Origin: Gammaproteobacteria bacterium
Lineage (GTDB): Bacteria; Pseudomonadota; Gammaproteobacteria; JAADGQ01
Assembly (NCBI GenBank): GCA_021648145.1
Contig: JAKITI010000011.1
Coordinates: 1 to 64,000, forward strand
Direction: 5' to 3'
Length of the DNA stretch: 64,000 bases
Numbering within the stretch: position 1 is the stretch's first letter; each line of letters starts with the position of its first letter. Below, piece by piece: positions 22,589 to 31,544 of the stretch. The notes beneath the pieces are model-generated. The model did no database searches, was not told the DNA's origin, and saw only the letters and a program-made list of their open reading frames with translations. Both the position numbers and the translations under genes were made by a program.

Positions 22589-24997
22589 ATTATGATAACG
22601 ATTCAAATCAAACAATCCCGCCTGAACAAGTTTGTTCTTTGCTGATTCACCCTGAAACCAATCGGCCATCTGCCAGAATTCAGGGTTTGTTCGCCTCACG
22701 CCATAGCGATCAACAAACTTCTTATAGTCCGCCTGATTACGAATAGCCGCACAATGTTTGGCAAATTCATCAATCTCGGATAAGGCGACCGAAAAAAAGA
22801 AATTGGGATAGGAACCCTCCAGCCACTTCACTACGGTCATTGAATCAGAGTCAATATCAGCGCGGTTGCGCTCATGTTCATCGGCTAGAAAAGAGGTGAC
22901 ATTTTTATAAGCTTTATTGCGGATCAATGTATAGCCAAAATCTTCTTTCGGCTGATCCATTTTGATTCGTACAAAAGCAACATCAGGAAATGTTTCCAGG
23001 TTTTTCCCTTGTAGTTTCGCAATTTTCACCATTGCAATACCTGTCTTTATTCGTGCATCTTTTGCTACGTTTTCTTCACACCTGAGACGACCGCAACGGT
23101 TCATTGCCTCTGCCTGTTGCTCCACAGTTGCGAGCCTGGCTTTAATATTTTGATACAACTCCTGTTGAGGGTTATCAGTCTGATAGTCAGTCACTGACTC
23201 GGTGCTTAACCACGCTTGTGGCGCAGAAAATAGCTCATCAATCGTGCTGCGCTGTCCCACATACCAAGAGTCACGTATCGCCTTGCGCCGACTGGCTGGG
23301 AGAAAAGCGAGAAAATAATCCTCTCCTTCCATGCGCAAAAAGTCCATATAGATTCGGGTACTCATTCGATGGCCCAAGTTGCCATAAACATCAAACCCGG
23401 CGACCAGTAGATAATGAATACGCTCAAACAGCGGATAATCAATCACCCAGGCAGTTTCCGGCTCACTCCCTACCAAACCGTATGTCACCGAGCCACTGTC
23501 AAAGTGCCTGAAAACGGTCAGCGCAGCATTGGGGTTTTTACCATCACCGTCCCAAATAAAATTCATCGCATGATCCAGATCGTGAGTACCAACAGTCTTG
23601 AACCAATCCTGTTTTTTCTCCATGTAGCGCCGCTGACCTTTCCAGTAGTCTGTCCAAATACGCAGTAATTCCAGGTTACTGCCGCCATCAGAAGGCACTT
23701 GAAGTTCGTCCGCCATCTCATCAATGAACTGAGCGCTATTAGTCATCACCAGCTGGTTTGGGTCAAAAAACATGATCCAAAAACGATCTTCAATTACATC
23801 CAGTGCAATCTGCCCACGGCAAACCGGCCCTTTGATAAACCCTTCAATAAAAAAATGTGCATCGTCTAACAAAAATCGGTAACGTGATGTTGTCGGTATC
23901 GCAGCAAATGTTTTGAATGGATTGGCCGCCATCTTCGGCTCATAAGAAGGCAGTTGAGTCACCTCATAATCCACTGCAAAAAAAAGTTCACGATAACGCT
24001 GCATACGCTGCTTTGAAAACTCATAGACGATATGATTTTTGGCTACGATAGAGGGCTGGTATATCAAAAGGCGGTAATAAAAAGGTGCAGTGCCGGGGTC
24101 ATCATAGGGACGCAAAGTCGGGATTTCATCAATCGTTTCACCCGCTGGCGTGGTGGAACGCACTAAACGATAAAATTCCCGCACAGGTGATCCTGAAAAA
24201 TGGATATGGGCATGAAACAGGTGTTCATACAGGTAGCGGCTCACCAGCCGCTGCTTGTTGGACGGTTGGTTTAAAAAATCCTCCCACTCTTTTATCTGTG
24301 GTAGCACTGTAATCGAAGGGGTTGCAGGCGCTGAGGTCGGTGAACCCTGAGCTAGCCAGGAGACCAAAGTTCGGTACTCTTTCTCTGAAAGATTGGGCAT
24401 CGCATAGGGCATACCCCACAGCGGATTTTTCTGGGAAAACTCATCAATTTCTTCCAGCGTTGGGCAACTCTCCTCCCGATCAAGCCCAAGAGTAAAACTT
24501 TCTGGCAGTTGATCTTGATTCGGTTGCGGGTGCTGTTGTTTTAAACGCAAAAGATGGTACAGCACTGAATTTTTTAAATTGTTTTCTGGCGTTTGTTCAG
24601 CCTCATTCAGCACTGGAGTAAATCCACGCACACGCCACTGGTCTGTTGTTTTGGCATCAATATACAGACGTGTCGGCTCCATGGTAGTCATACGTTTAGG
24701 TTCGTAGATACGCTCTTCATTGGCACCGCGCTGCAAACCTTCAATAGAAGAGAGTTTCAATTGACAAGGCGCATCGTAACAACCGTGGCAAACCACACAG
24801 CGTCGTTCCAAAATAGGTTTGACCTGTTGCTCATACTTCACCGGACCATTCAGCAACGCCGATGCTGAAGCCAGTTCAAGATCGTTATCCATCAAGTGCG
24901 GGGCTTGCTGTGTAGCGTAAGCAAAAATAGCGGACAACAAGGTCACCAATAAAATAATCTGGAACCGTTTGTTAATGACCCACTTTATGATGTTCAT
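22583..24997 (-). CDS. cti: fatty acid cis/trans isomerase
   Basis: The 804-aa enzyme converts cis-unsaturated membrane fatty acids to trans in the periplasm as a fast response to solvents or toxic stress. It has an N-terminal hydrophobic signal segment (FQIILLVTLLSAIFAYA) and the characteristic heme-c site in RRCVVCHGCYDAPCQLKLSS near residue 67. Family landmarks follow (PTRLYIDAKTTDQWR, HAHIHFSG, YEFSKQRMQRY). The length agrees with Pseudomonas/Vibrio Cti. Start ATG 24997 is clear. It is convergent with the lycopene-cyclase-domain gene and followed by a transporter upstream on the same strand. Confidence 0.93.
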   Translation of the reverse strand: MNIIKWVINKRFQIILLVTLLSAIFAYATQQAPHLMDNDLELASASALLNGPVKYEQQVKPILERRCVVCHGCYDAPCQLKLSSIEGLQRGANEERIYEPKRMTTMEPTRLYIDAKTTDQWRVRGFTPVLNEAEQTPENNLKNSVLYHLLRLKQQHPQPNQDQLPESFTLGLDREESCPTLEEIDEFSQKNPLWGMPYAMPNLSEKEYRTLVSWLAQGSPTSAPATPSITVLPQIKEWEDFLNQPSNKQRLVSRYLYEHLFHAHIHFSGSPVREFYRLVRSTTPAGETIDEIPTLRPYDDPGTAPFYYRLLIYQPSIVAKNHIVYEFSKQRMQRYRELFFAVDYEVTQLPSYEPKMAANPFKTFAAIPTTSRYRFLLDDAHFFIEGFIKGPVCRGQIALDVIEDRFWIMFFDPNQLVMTNSAQFIDEMADELQVPSDGGSNLELLRIWTDYWKGQRRYMEKKQDWFKTVGTHDLDHAMNFIWDGDGKNPNAALTVFRHFDSGSVTYGLVGSEPETAWVIDYPLFERIHYLLVAGFDVYGNLGHRMSTRIYMDFLRMEGEDYFLAFLPASRRKAIRDSWYVGQRSTIDELFSAPQAWLSTESVTDYQTDNPQQELYQNIKARLATVEQQAEAMNRCGRLRCEENVAKDARIKTGIAMVKIAKLQGKNLETFPDVAFVRIKMDQPKEDFGYTLIRNKAYKNVTSFLADEHERNRADIDSDSMTVVKWLEGSYPNFFFSVALSEIDEFAKHCAAIRNQADYKKFVDRYGVRRTNPEFWQMADWFQGESAKNKLVQAGLFDLNRYHNR

Positions 24998-25007
24998 AGG
25001 GGTGATT

Positions 25008-26441
25008 TTAACCTAAAGAAAACACCCACGGTAAAAATCTAACAATAAAAAGTGTGATTAATAGACTGCCAAGAATGTTCAATAAAAATCCTGTTTTAGC
25101 CATCTGCTGGATCGTTACAAACCGGCTGCTGTAAACAATGGCATTCGGTGGTGTCGCAACGGGCAACATAAAGGCACATGACGCAGATATAGCAACGGTG
25201 GCCATAAGATACATCGGCGGTAACTGCATGACTTCAGACAATCCCACCATGATTGGAATTAATAGACTGGCTGTTGCCGTATTGGATGTGACTTCGGTTA
25301 GAAAAATGACCAAAAGTGACACGGCCAATATGATGAATAGGATATTCACATCTGCCAGAAAATTTAACTGGCCTCCAATCCAGGTCGTTAAACCTGTTTC
25401 ACTAAAACCTGAGGCCAGCGCAAAACCACCTCCAAACAGAAGCAAAATATCCCACGGTAATTTTTTTGCGGTATCCCAATCCATTAATCGTGTTGATCGG
25501 TTTTTAGCGGGAATGATAAATAGTAGAATGGCCCCAAAGATGGCAATCGTTGAGTCTTTGATCTGTTTGAAGAATTCAATGTCAATTAAGCCTCGGGCGA
25601 TCCATGCCAGCGCCACCAAAATAAACACTCCAAGTATTTTTTTCTCTTCAGGTGTTATTTGGCCTAACTTGGCAAGCTCATCTTTGATTACGGCCTTGTC
25701 CAGTGGCTTGATGTGAATATGTTCTTTTTTTTGCAAGTAACACAGGTAGACCCAGGTCAATGCCAGAAAAATCAAAGATAGAGGCAGTGCAAACACAAGC
25801 CAGTCAAAAAAACTGATACTAATATTGAGTTGCTGCTCAAGCACACCTGCAAGTATCGCGTTAGGTGGCGTTCCGATCAAAGTAGAAACACCACCGATTG
25901 AGGCGGAATAAGCAACACCTAACATCAACGTCATACCAAAAATAGACTCTCCTGATTCATCAATCTTTTTTATGACGGCAACAACAACGGGGATCATCAT
26001 CAGTGTCGTTGCTGTATTTGACACCCACATTGATAACAGTGCCGTCGCCAACATGAACCCCAGCAATATTCTTTTCTGGCTGTTACCGACAATGGAAATC
26101 ACATACAGGGCAATGCGTTTATGCAGATTCCATCGCTCAAAACAGAGCGCGATAATAAAACCACCCAGAAAAAGAAAGATAATATGATTGGCATAATTAC
26201 TGGTGACTTGATGAACACTCATCACATCAAATGTTGGGAACAGGGCGATGGGTATCAAAGCTGTGATGGGAATAGGGACGGGCTCTGTCACCCACCAGAC
26301 GGCCATTAGAGTAGCAATCGCCGCAACATGCAAAGCAGCAGGTGTGAGTGACTCTGATGTGGGCATAAATGAGATCACTAGGAATAATAGTATCCCACCG
26401 AAAAATCCCATGTTTTGTCGTGATTGCAGTAAATGTTTCAT
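25008..26441 (-). CDS. SLC13/DASS-family sodium:dicarboxylate or sulfate symporter
   Basis: The 477-aa polytopic protein has about 11-12 hydrophobic segments. Family marks are MAVWWVTEPVPIPITALIP near the start, the Ser-Asn-Thr substrate motifs WVSNTATTLMMIPVV and VTSNTATASLLIPI, and the closing SCAFMLPVATPPNAIVYSS. These fit Na+/dicarboxylate (CitT/DASS) carriers, which import succinate, malate or related anions. The ATG at 26441 was chosen; a TTG 30 bases upstream is possible. It ends 10 bases before the cti start, so both are probably one transcript. Confidence 0.9.
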   Translation of the reverse strand: MKHLLQSRQNMGFFGGILLFLVISFMPTSESLTPAALHVAAIATLMAVWWVTEPVPIPITALIPIALFPTFDVMSVHQVTSNYANHIIFLFLGGFIIALCFERWNLHKRIALYVISIVGNSQKRILLGFMLATALLSMWVSNTATTLMMIPVVVAVIKKIDESGESIFGMTLMLGVAYSASIGGVSTLIGTPPNAILAGVLEQQLNISISFFDWLVFALPLSLIFLALTWVYLCYLQKKEHIHIKPLDKAVIKDELAKLGQITPEEKKILGVFILVALAWIARGLIDIEFFKQIKDSTIAIFGAILLFIIPAKNRSTRLMDWDTAKKLPWDILLLFGGGFALASGFSETGLTTWIGGQLNFLADVNILFIILAVSLLVIFLTEVTSNTATASLLIPIMVGLSEVMQLPPMYLMATVAISASCAFMLPVATPPNAIVYSSRFVTIQQMAKTGFLLNILGSLLITLFIVRFLPWVFSLG

Positions 26442-26560
26442 TTTTATGTTGTTTTTAGGATAGACATACAAGTCACCCCATTAAAGTACAAATAGCATTC
26501 CGGCAAGAAGGTGGCTTATACTTTCCGCCCTTCCAGGAACCCAATAAAAGGACAGGGAAT

Positions 26561-27745
26561 ATGCCCCCAAAACTACCGTGTAGCGATTCTGTTTGCAAGC
26601 TAAAAACAGATCACGTACCCGTGGGCCAGATTATCCCTGCAATGAGCACTCCGTTGGCTTCAATTTTTGGCAGCGGCTTTCTTGTTGTTGTCCCCGTTTT
26701 GGCCAGCGCCGTAGGGCCTTATGCGCTACTGGCAATGATCGTCGTCGCGTTTATCGCCTTTTTGGTGGGCAGCATCGTCAGGCACAATATACTTTGTGCG
26801 GAACCTGTATTGGCGAGAGGAAGCAATTCAGTCACACTCTTTGCAGAAAAACTCTCTTCTTTTGCGCTTGTCGCAGCTTATGTGGTTTCGGTCTGTTTAT
26901 ATATTCATATCCTCTCTTCGTTTGTATTGGCCAGCTTTGATTTAGACACGGCCTTTAATAAAAATCTGATGACCACGCTCATTATTGGTGTAATTACCGT
27001 CATTGGTCTTTTTGGCGGCCTAAAACCTTTGGAGAAACTTGAGCGTTGGGCACTCTATGTGACCATCGTTATCCTCGGACTGTTGCTTTTTATGTTTGCA
27101 GCTTATGACTTCAATCAATACATCACACTCAAACAATTCACACTGCCAGAAATTCCTGATCGAACGGCCTGGGAAGTGATTACCATCATTGCAGGTACAC
27201 TTATTATCGTTCAGGGGTTTGAGACCACCCGTTATCTGGGTGAGGAGTTTGATGCAGCAACTCGTATCGAAGCCTCTCGTTGGTCGCAATATTTTTCCCT
27301 CGGTATTTACGTGCTTTTTGTTGCCTTGGCACTCCCGATTGTATCGGCACTCAATGGTGTTTATGACGACAACAGCCTGATTACTCTGGCAGCGACAGCA
27401 TCCCTGCTGCTCCCCATTCCTTTGATTATTGCAGCAGGCATGTCGCAGTTCTCAGCCGCTGTGGCTGATACGCTGGCTGCGGCGGCGAATCTAAAAGAGA
27501 CCACCCAGCAACGCATCAGTACACGCTGGGGTTATCTGTTCGTCGGCGTGGCTGCGATGCTTCTGGCCTGGACGAGTTCTACGTTCGAAATCATCGCGCT
27601 GGCATCACGGGCATTTGCTTTTTATTATCTGTTGCAATGTATTGTCGCTTTTTCGGTTTGTAACAATACCAGTAAGCGTATTTTATTCGTTTTTATCGGC
27701 GCTATTTTAGCGTTTGTTCTGATTTTTGCAGTGCCTGCGGGTTGA
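26561..27745 (+). CDS. polytopic membrane transporter of the APC/NSS-like type
   Basis: The 394-aa protein has 10-11 hydrophobic helices. It opens with PLASIFGSGFLVVVPVLAS, a glycine-rich first helix with an unwound GSG motif such as seen in APC-fold carriers, and has IVQGFETTRYLGEEF in the middle, also reminiscent of amino acid permeases. Substrate unknown. ATG follows AAAAGGACAGGG. It faces cti/transporter genes divergently and ends three bases before mtfA on the other strand. Confidence 0.65.
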   Translation: MPPKLPCSDSVCKLKTDHVPVGQIIPAMSTPLASIFGSGFLVVVPVLASAVGPYALLAMIVVAFIAFLVGSIVRHNILCAEPVLARGSNSVTLFAEKLSSFALVAAYVVSVCLYIHILSSFVLASFDLDTAFNKNLMTTLIIGVITVIGLFGGLKPLEKLERWALYVTIVILGLLLFMFAAYDFNQYITLKQFTLPEIPDRTAWEVITIIAGTLIIVQGFETTRYLGEEFDAATRIEASRWSQYFSLGIYVLFVALALPIVSALNGVYDDNSLITLAATASLLLPIPLIIAAGMSQFSAAVADTLAAAANLKETTQQRISTRWGYLFVGVAAMLLAWTSSTFEIIALASRAFAFYYLLQCIVAFSVCNNTSKRILFVFIGAILAFVLIFAVPAG

Positions 27746-27748
27746 TCT

Positions 27749-28579
27749 TTATAAGAGCTTAGAAATAGACCCTTCGTTATCAAAATCGCTAAGGTTTTTC
27801 TGTTTTTGGCGAGCGAGCGGGTCTTGGCGATAAAATTGTACCAACTGTTGGTATACCTCGGGGCAGTGGTGATTAAGAATGGTTGGTGCGGCAAAAAAAT
27901 ATTCGCTGACGACGGCAAAAAACTCGGCGGGTGTTGTGGCTGCATAAGCGTTAATACGTGTTCGATGGTGGTGGGCGACCTGCTGGCGTAAAACGTCGTA
28001 AGCAGTGCTGAGTACGTCTGCCCACTGTTTGATTTTCATTGTCGGGTGAAGTGGCGGCAGGCCATCGGCGCTGCCATCCAGCATGTCGAGCTTGTGTGCG
28101 AACTCATGTATCACCACGTTATGTCCTAGGTGGGGTGCATGTAGATCGTGTTCAATATCCTCCCAGGAGAGAATCACCGGGCCACGTAACCAGGCTTCTC
28201 CACTCAAGGTGTTCATTTCGTTTGAACTCAACCCGTTGGGGTCAATATTGTTATGGCTGACACGAAAAGCACCCGGATAGATAATCACCTCAACCCAATT
28301 GCTGTAGTAGTTCAGCCCAAGTTTCAAAATGGGCAGTGCGGCCTGAGCCGCGATCACGACAAGCATCTCATCGGTGAGTTTAAAGCCGCGCGCACCGTTG
28401 ATTGCTTTGTGATAAAGAAACAGCGTGGCTAACCTTCGCAATCGAGCCTTTTCTACCGAACTCAGGTCGTGTAGAAGTGCGGCTTTGCGAAGCGATTTTT
28501 TCCACAAAGAGTAGGGGATTGAGTGGTGCTTGAGGGTATGACGAGTACGCTGACGTTTAACCCATTTTATTATATTCAT
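27749..28579 (-). CDS. mtfA: MtfA-family zinc peptidase
   Basis: The 276-aa cytoplasmic metallopeptidase carries the zinc site VIHEFAHKLDMLDG (HExxH-type) with a third ligand expected in EFFAVVSEYFFAAP. In E. coli MtfA is linked to the glucose PTS regulator Mlc, but the family is wider. Length and motif order are normal. ATG 28579 was chosen because the residues before it lack similarity and the protein then begins MNIIKWVKRQ. The seven residues MNIIKWV are also the start of Cti, which may be coincidence. Confidence 0.9.
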   Translation of the reverse strand: MNIIKWVKRQRTRHTLKHHSIPYSLWKKSLRKAALLHDLSSVEKARLRRLATLFLYHKAINGARGFKLTDEMLVVIAAQAALPILKLGLNYYSNWVEVIIYPGAFRVSHNNIDPNGLSSNEMNTLSGEAWLRGPVILSWEDIEHDLHAPHLGHNVVIHEFAHKLDMLDGSADGLPPLHPTMKIKQWADVLSTAYDVLRQQVAHHHRTRINAYAATTPAEFFAVVSEYFFAAPTILNHHCPEVYQQLVQFYRQDPLARQKQKNLSDFDNEGSISKLL

Positions 28580-28603
28580 AGCAATCTTTTGTGTGAATAG
28601 GGC

Positions 28604-28635
28604 TTGACATATGTGTAACCCATAGCTGTTACGCT
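28604..28635 (+). promoter_or_regulatory. MerR-type promoter (20-bp spacer)
   Basis: The -35 TTGACA (28604-28609) and -10 TACGCT (28630-28635) are separated by 20 bases. The spacer has the dyad TATGTG...CATAG shared with the sites at 8346 and 32043. It reads into the 36-aa ORF at 28687 and possibly on into the copper oxidase gene. Confidence 0.7.
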
Positions 28636-28686
28636 GCAAATTTAAACTTGAGTGATCAATATCATATATCTGAAGAGGTGACTACC

Positions 28687-28797
28687 ATGACAAAGAAAAA
28701 GAGTCCATCTGGAAAAAAGGCACAAGCTGAAACAATGTCGATGCCAGGCTTGCGGCAAGTAAAACTATGGCCTGATTATTGCCGTGACCGTTCCTAA
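28687..28797 (+). CDS. 36-aa basic small ORF behind a MerR-type promoter
   Basis: ATG 28687 follows GAAGAGGTG. The product starts MTKKKSPSGKKAQAE, is basic, and ends LWPDYCRDRS with one Cys. No signal peptide or membrane helix is seen. It lies between two predicted metal-responsive elements: the MerR-type promoter ends about 50 bases before it and the CopR-like box begins four bases after its stop. It could encode a small metal-stress protein or be a leader peptide; no family recognised. Confidence 0.4.
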   Translation: MTKKKSPSGKKAQAETMSMPGLRQVKLWPDYCRDRS

Positions 28798-28800
28798 GTA

Positions 28801-28856
28801 CATTACAAAATTGTAATGCAATGGTCACATGATAGACATAGATCAAGCGTTATTCT
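28801..28856 (+). promoter_or_regulatory. CopR/CusR-like palindrome and promoter of the copper oxidase operon
   Basis: The palindrome CATTACAAAATTGTAATG (28801-28818) is perfect and differs by one base from the copy at 7572. A -10-like TATTCT lies at 28851-28856, the same 32-base distance. It precedes the CopA-type oxidase start at 28887. Confidence 0.7.
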
Positions 28857-28886
28857 CTAAGCTTAAATATTTAGAGAGTGAGGCTC

Positions 28887-30581
28887 ATGAAAGCAATGAA
28901 ACATTCGACTCCAGAGTCGCTGGCACTTCCCAATTTACCGCGCCGACAATTTGTACAAGGTCTTGCTGCAGGTGGGGCTTTGCTGGGTTTGTCTACATGG
29001 TTAAAACCCGCTTGGGCCGAGCAATCTAATGCGACAACAACGGGTGCAGCACCGATACTGAGTGGCACCGAGTTTGATCTCACAATTACGGAGATGCCGG
29101 TTAATTTTACGGGCAGCCCTCGTATGGCAACAACGATTAACGGCTCAATCCCTGCACCGACCTTGCGTTGGCGTGAGGGTGAAACGGTGACCATTCGTGT
29201 CACCAATCGCATGAGCGTATCGACTTCAATACACTGGCACGGAATTCTCTTGCCATATCAGATGGATGGTGTGCCGGGTATCAGTTTTCCAGGTATTGCA
29301 CCCGGGGAAACGTTTACTTATCGTTTTAAAGTGGAACAGTATGGAACATATTGGTATCACTCCCATTCAGGATTTCAGGAACAAACTGGAATGTATGGCG
29401 CCATTATTATTGATCCGGCAGCAGGTGATTCTATTCATGCTGACCGTGATCATGTGGTCGTGCTTTCTGACTGGACGGATGAAGACCCAATGGCCGTTTT
29501 CAAAAAGTTGAAAAAACAGAGCGATTATTACAATTTCAATGAGCCGACGGTGGTCGATTTTTTTCGTGATGTCTCCTCTGACGGATTTGCCAGCGCAATG
29601 AAAAAGAGGCACATGTGGAATAAAATGCGGATGAGTCCCACCGATCTGGCGGATGTCTCTGCTTACACCTACACCTACCTCATGAATGGAATGACTCCGG
29701 CGGGTAACTGGACAGGTCTATTCAAACCTGGCGAACGGGTTCGACTACGTTTCATCAGTGCTGGCACCCAAAGTTACTTTGATGTACGCATACCTGGCTT
29801 GAAGATGACGGTGGTGCATGTAGACGGGCAAGATGTTGAGCCGATAACGGTAGACGAATTCCGTTGCGGACCGGGTGAAACCTACGATGTAATAGTGACT
29901 CCTGAGGATGAGGCCTACACCATCTTTTCACAATCTACGGAACGCACCGGATATGCGCGTGGCACCTTGGCGACTAAAGCGGGTCTTAGCGCAGCAGTGC
30001 CGGAGGTCGATGAGCCACAGTGGTTAGGCATGGCCGATATGAGCGGTGGCATGGCCGCTGTCGCGGTACGTCATGCTAAAACAGAATATGGCCCCAGTGT
30101 TGATATGCGGGTCGACAAGCCGCGCACCAACCTGGATGACCCGGGTATTGGTTTGCGGAATAATGGTCGCCGAGTGCTGACCTACGCTGATCTGCACACC
30201 ATTGGTGGGCCACTCGATCCGCGTGGAGCGGAGCGAGAAATTGAACTGCATCTCACCGGTAATATGGAACGTTACGCCTGGTCTATTGATGGTTTATCGT
30301 TTGGTCAGTCAACCCCTATTCATTTTCGCCATAACGAACGTCTGCGAGTGATCTTGCACAATGACACCATGATGGCTCACCCGATGCATCTGCACGGCAT
30401 GTGGAGTGAGCTGGAATCTCCCAACGGTGAGTTTATGGCACGCCGTCATACCATAAGTGTGCAACCGGCGCAGCGTATCAGCTTTCTGGTCACTGCCGAT
30501 GCTCTTGGCCGCTGGGCATGGCATTGCCACCTGCTTTACCACATGTATGCGGGAATGTTCCGTGAAGTGGTGGTGAAGTGA
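28887..30581 (+). CDS. copA: CopA/PcoA-type periplasmic multicopper oxidase (TAT-exported)
   Basis: The 564-aa oxidase has a twin-arginine signal (PRRQFVQGLAAGGALLGLS) and all four copper motifs: HWHG near residue 117, YWYHSHSG near 155, HPMHLHG near 498, and HCHLLYHMYAGMF near 546. It belongs to the CopA/PcoA family that oxidises Cu(I) in the periplasm. The Met-rich repeats common in Pseudomonas CopA are nearly absent (only MADMSGGMAAV). ATG 28887 was chosen; GTG 28878 is possible. The gene is followed by copB, giving a standard copAB pair. The symbol follows the plasmid nomenclature and should not be confused with the P-type ATPase below. Confidence 0.92.
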   Translation: MKAMKHSTPESLALPNLPRRQFVQGLAAGGALLGLSTWLKPAWAEQSNATTTGAAPILSGTEFDLTITEMPVNFTGSPRMATTINGSIPAPTLRWREGETVTIRVTNRMSVSTSIHWHGILLPYQMDGVPGISFPGIAPGETFTYRFKVEQYGTYWYHSHSGFQEQTGMYGAIIIDPAAGDSIHADRDHVVVLSDWTDEDPMAVFKKLKKQSDYYNFNEPTVVDFFRDVSSDGFASAMKKRHMWNKMRMSPTDLADVSAYTYTYLMNGMTPAGNWTGLFKPGERVRLRFISAGTQSYFDVRIPGLKMTVVHVDGQDVEPITVDEFRCGPGETYDVIVTPEDEAYTIFSQSTERTGYARGTLATKAGLSAAVPEVDEPQWLGMADMSGGMAAVAVRHAKTEYGPSVDMRVDKPRTNLDDPGIGLRNNGRRVLTYADLHTIGGPLDPRGAEREIELHLTGNMERYAWSIDGLSFGQSTPIHFRHNERLRVILHNDTMMAHPMHLHGMWSELESPNGEFMARRHTISVQPAQRISFLVTADALGRWAWHCHLLYHMYAGMFREVVVK

Positions 30582-30615
30582 ATTCGGGATTAACGAAGAG
30601 ATTAAGGTGAGCAAA

Positions 30616-31518
30616 ATGAGCAGAACATTGATATTGATTATTACAGTATTGGCAGTCGGTAGCAGTGCTTCATCCGTGTGGGCGGCGGGTGAAAGCATGC
30701 GGGAAAATACAGGAATGGAAATGGGTAGTGGAGTGAATCATGGTGCTATGCCAGGAATGGATCATGGCAAAAATTCAGGTATGGCAATGGGTAAGATGCA
30801 AGGTGGATCGGCCCCAGACGATGCTCGTGATCCCCATGCCTATTCCGGTGGACTCGATTTTGCTCCGATGCGACCCTACCTTGCAGATGAAAGCAACTTT
30901 GGATCGTTGTTGGTTGATCGGCTTGAGGCAGTGCGTAACTCAGGTGACAACAGTATGGCCTACGATATGCAGGCTTGGTTTGGGCGTGATTTTAATCGAG
31001 CTGTGCTCAAGCTTGAAGGTGAATATGCTGATGGTGCGTTTGAAGAGGTGAGTACCGAATTGTTATGGGGTCATGCTGTTGCAACGTTTTGGGATCTGCA
31101 ACTTGGTTTGCGCCATGATAGTGGTGCAGGCTCGGATCAAAGCTGGTTGGCCTTCGGCTTTCAGGGCTTGGCTCCCTACTGGTTTGAGCTGGATGTCACT
31201 GCATATCTGGGTGAGGGTGGCCGCAGTGCATTGGGATTTGAAGCTGAGTACGAACTGTTATTTACCCAAAAACTGATTCTGCAACCCCGCCTGGAAATGG
31301 CTGTTTACGGCAAGGAGAGTCCAGAGCTTGCGCTGGGTTCCGGCCTTTCTGATATGACGGCAGGCCTGCGGTTGCGTTACGAAATACGCCGCGAATTTGC
31401 GCCCTATATCGGCATTGAACGGGCAGTACAGTTTGGTGATACTAAAGATTACGCCAGAATCGCAGGACAATCTCAGAGTGATACACGATTCGTCGCTGGA
31501 GTGCGCTTTTGGTTTTGA
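30616..31518 (+). CDS. copB: CopB-type outer-membrane copper resistance protein
   Basis: The 300-aa protein has a Sec signal (LILIITVLAVGSSASSVWA), then a Met/His-rich segment (GMEMGSGVNHGAMPGMDHG, MAMGKMQGG), then a beta-barrel-like domain starting AYSGGLDFAPMRP. Amphipathic strands follow, and it ends with a terminal aromatic (FVAGVRFWF) as expected of outer-membrane barrels. CopB acts with the CopA oxidase. ATG 30616 follows AAGGTGAG; GTG 30607 is less likely. Confidence 0.92.
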   Translation: MSRTLILIITVLAVGSSASSVWAAGESMRENTGMEMGSGVNHGAMPGMDHGKNSGMAMGKMQGGSAPDDARDPHAYSGGLDFAPMRPYLADESNFGSLLVDRLEAVRNSGDNSMAYDMQAWFGRDFNRAVLKLEGEYADGAFEEVSTELLWGHAVATFWDLQLGLRHDSGAGSDQSWLAFGFQGLAPYWFELDVTAYLGEGGRSALGFEAEYELLFTQKLILQPRLEMAVYGKESPELALGSGLSDMTAGLRLRYEIRREFAPYIGIERAVQFGDTKDYARIAGQSQSDTRFVAGVRFWF

Positions 31519-31544
31519 TCGTTAGAAAGAGAGGAGGTGAGGTG

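Noticed and set aside
24977-28579. Shared start MNIIKWV of Cti and MtfA as evidence for a 5' duplication
   Set aside because: The match stops after seven residues and codons differ; it may be chance.
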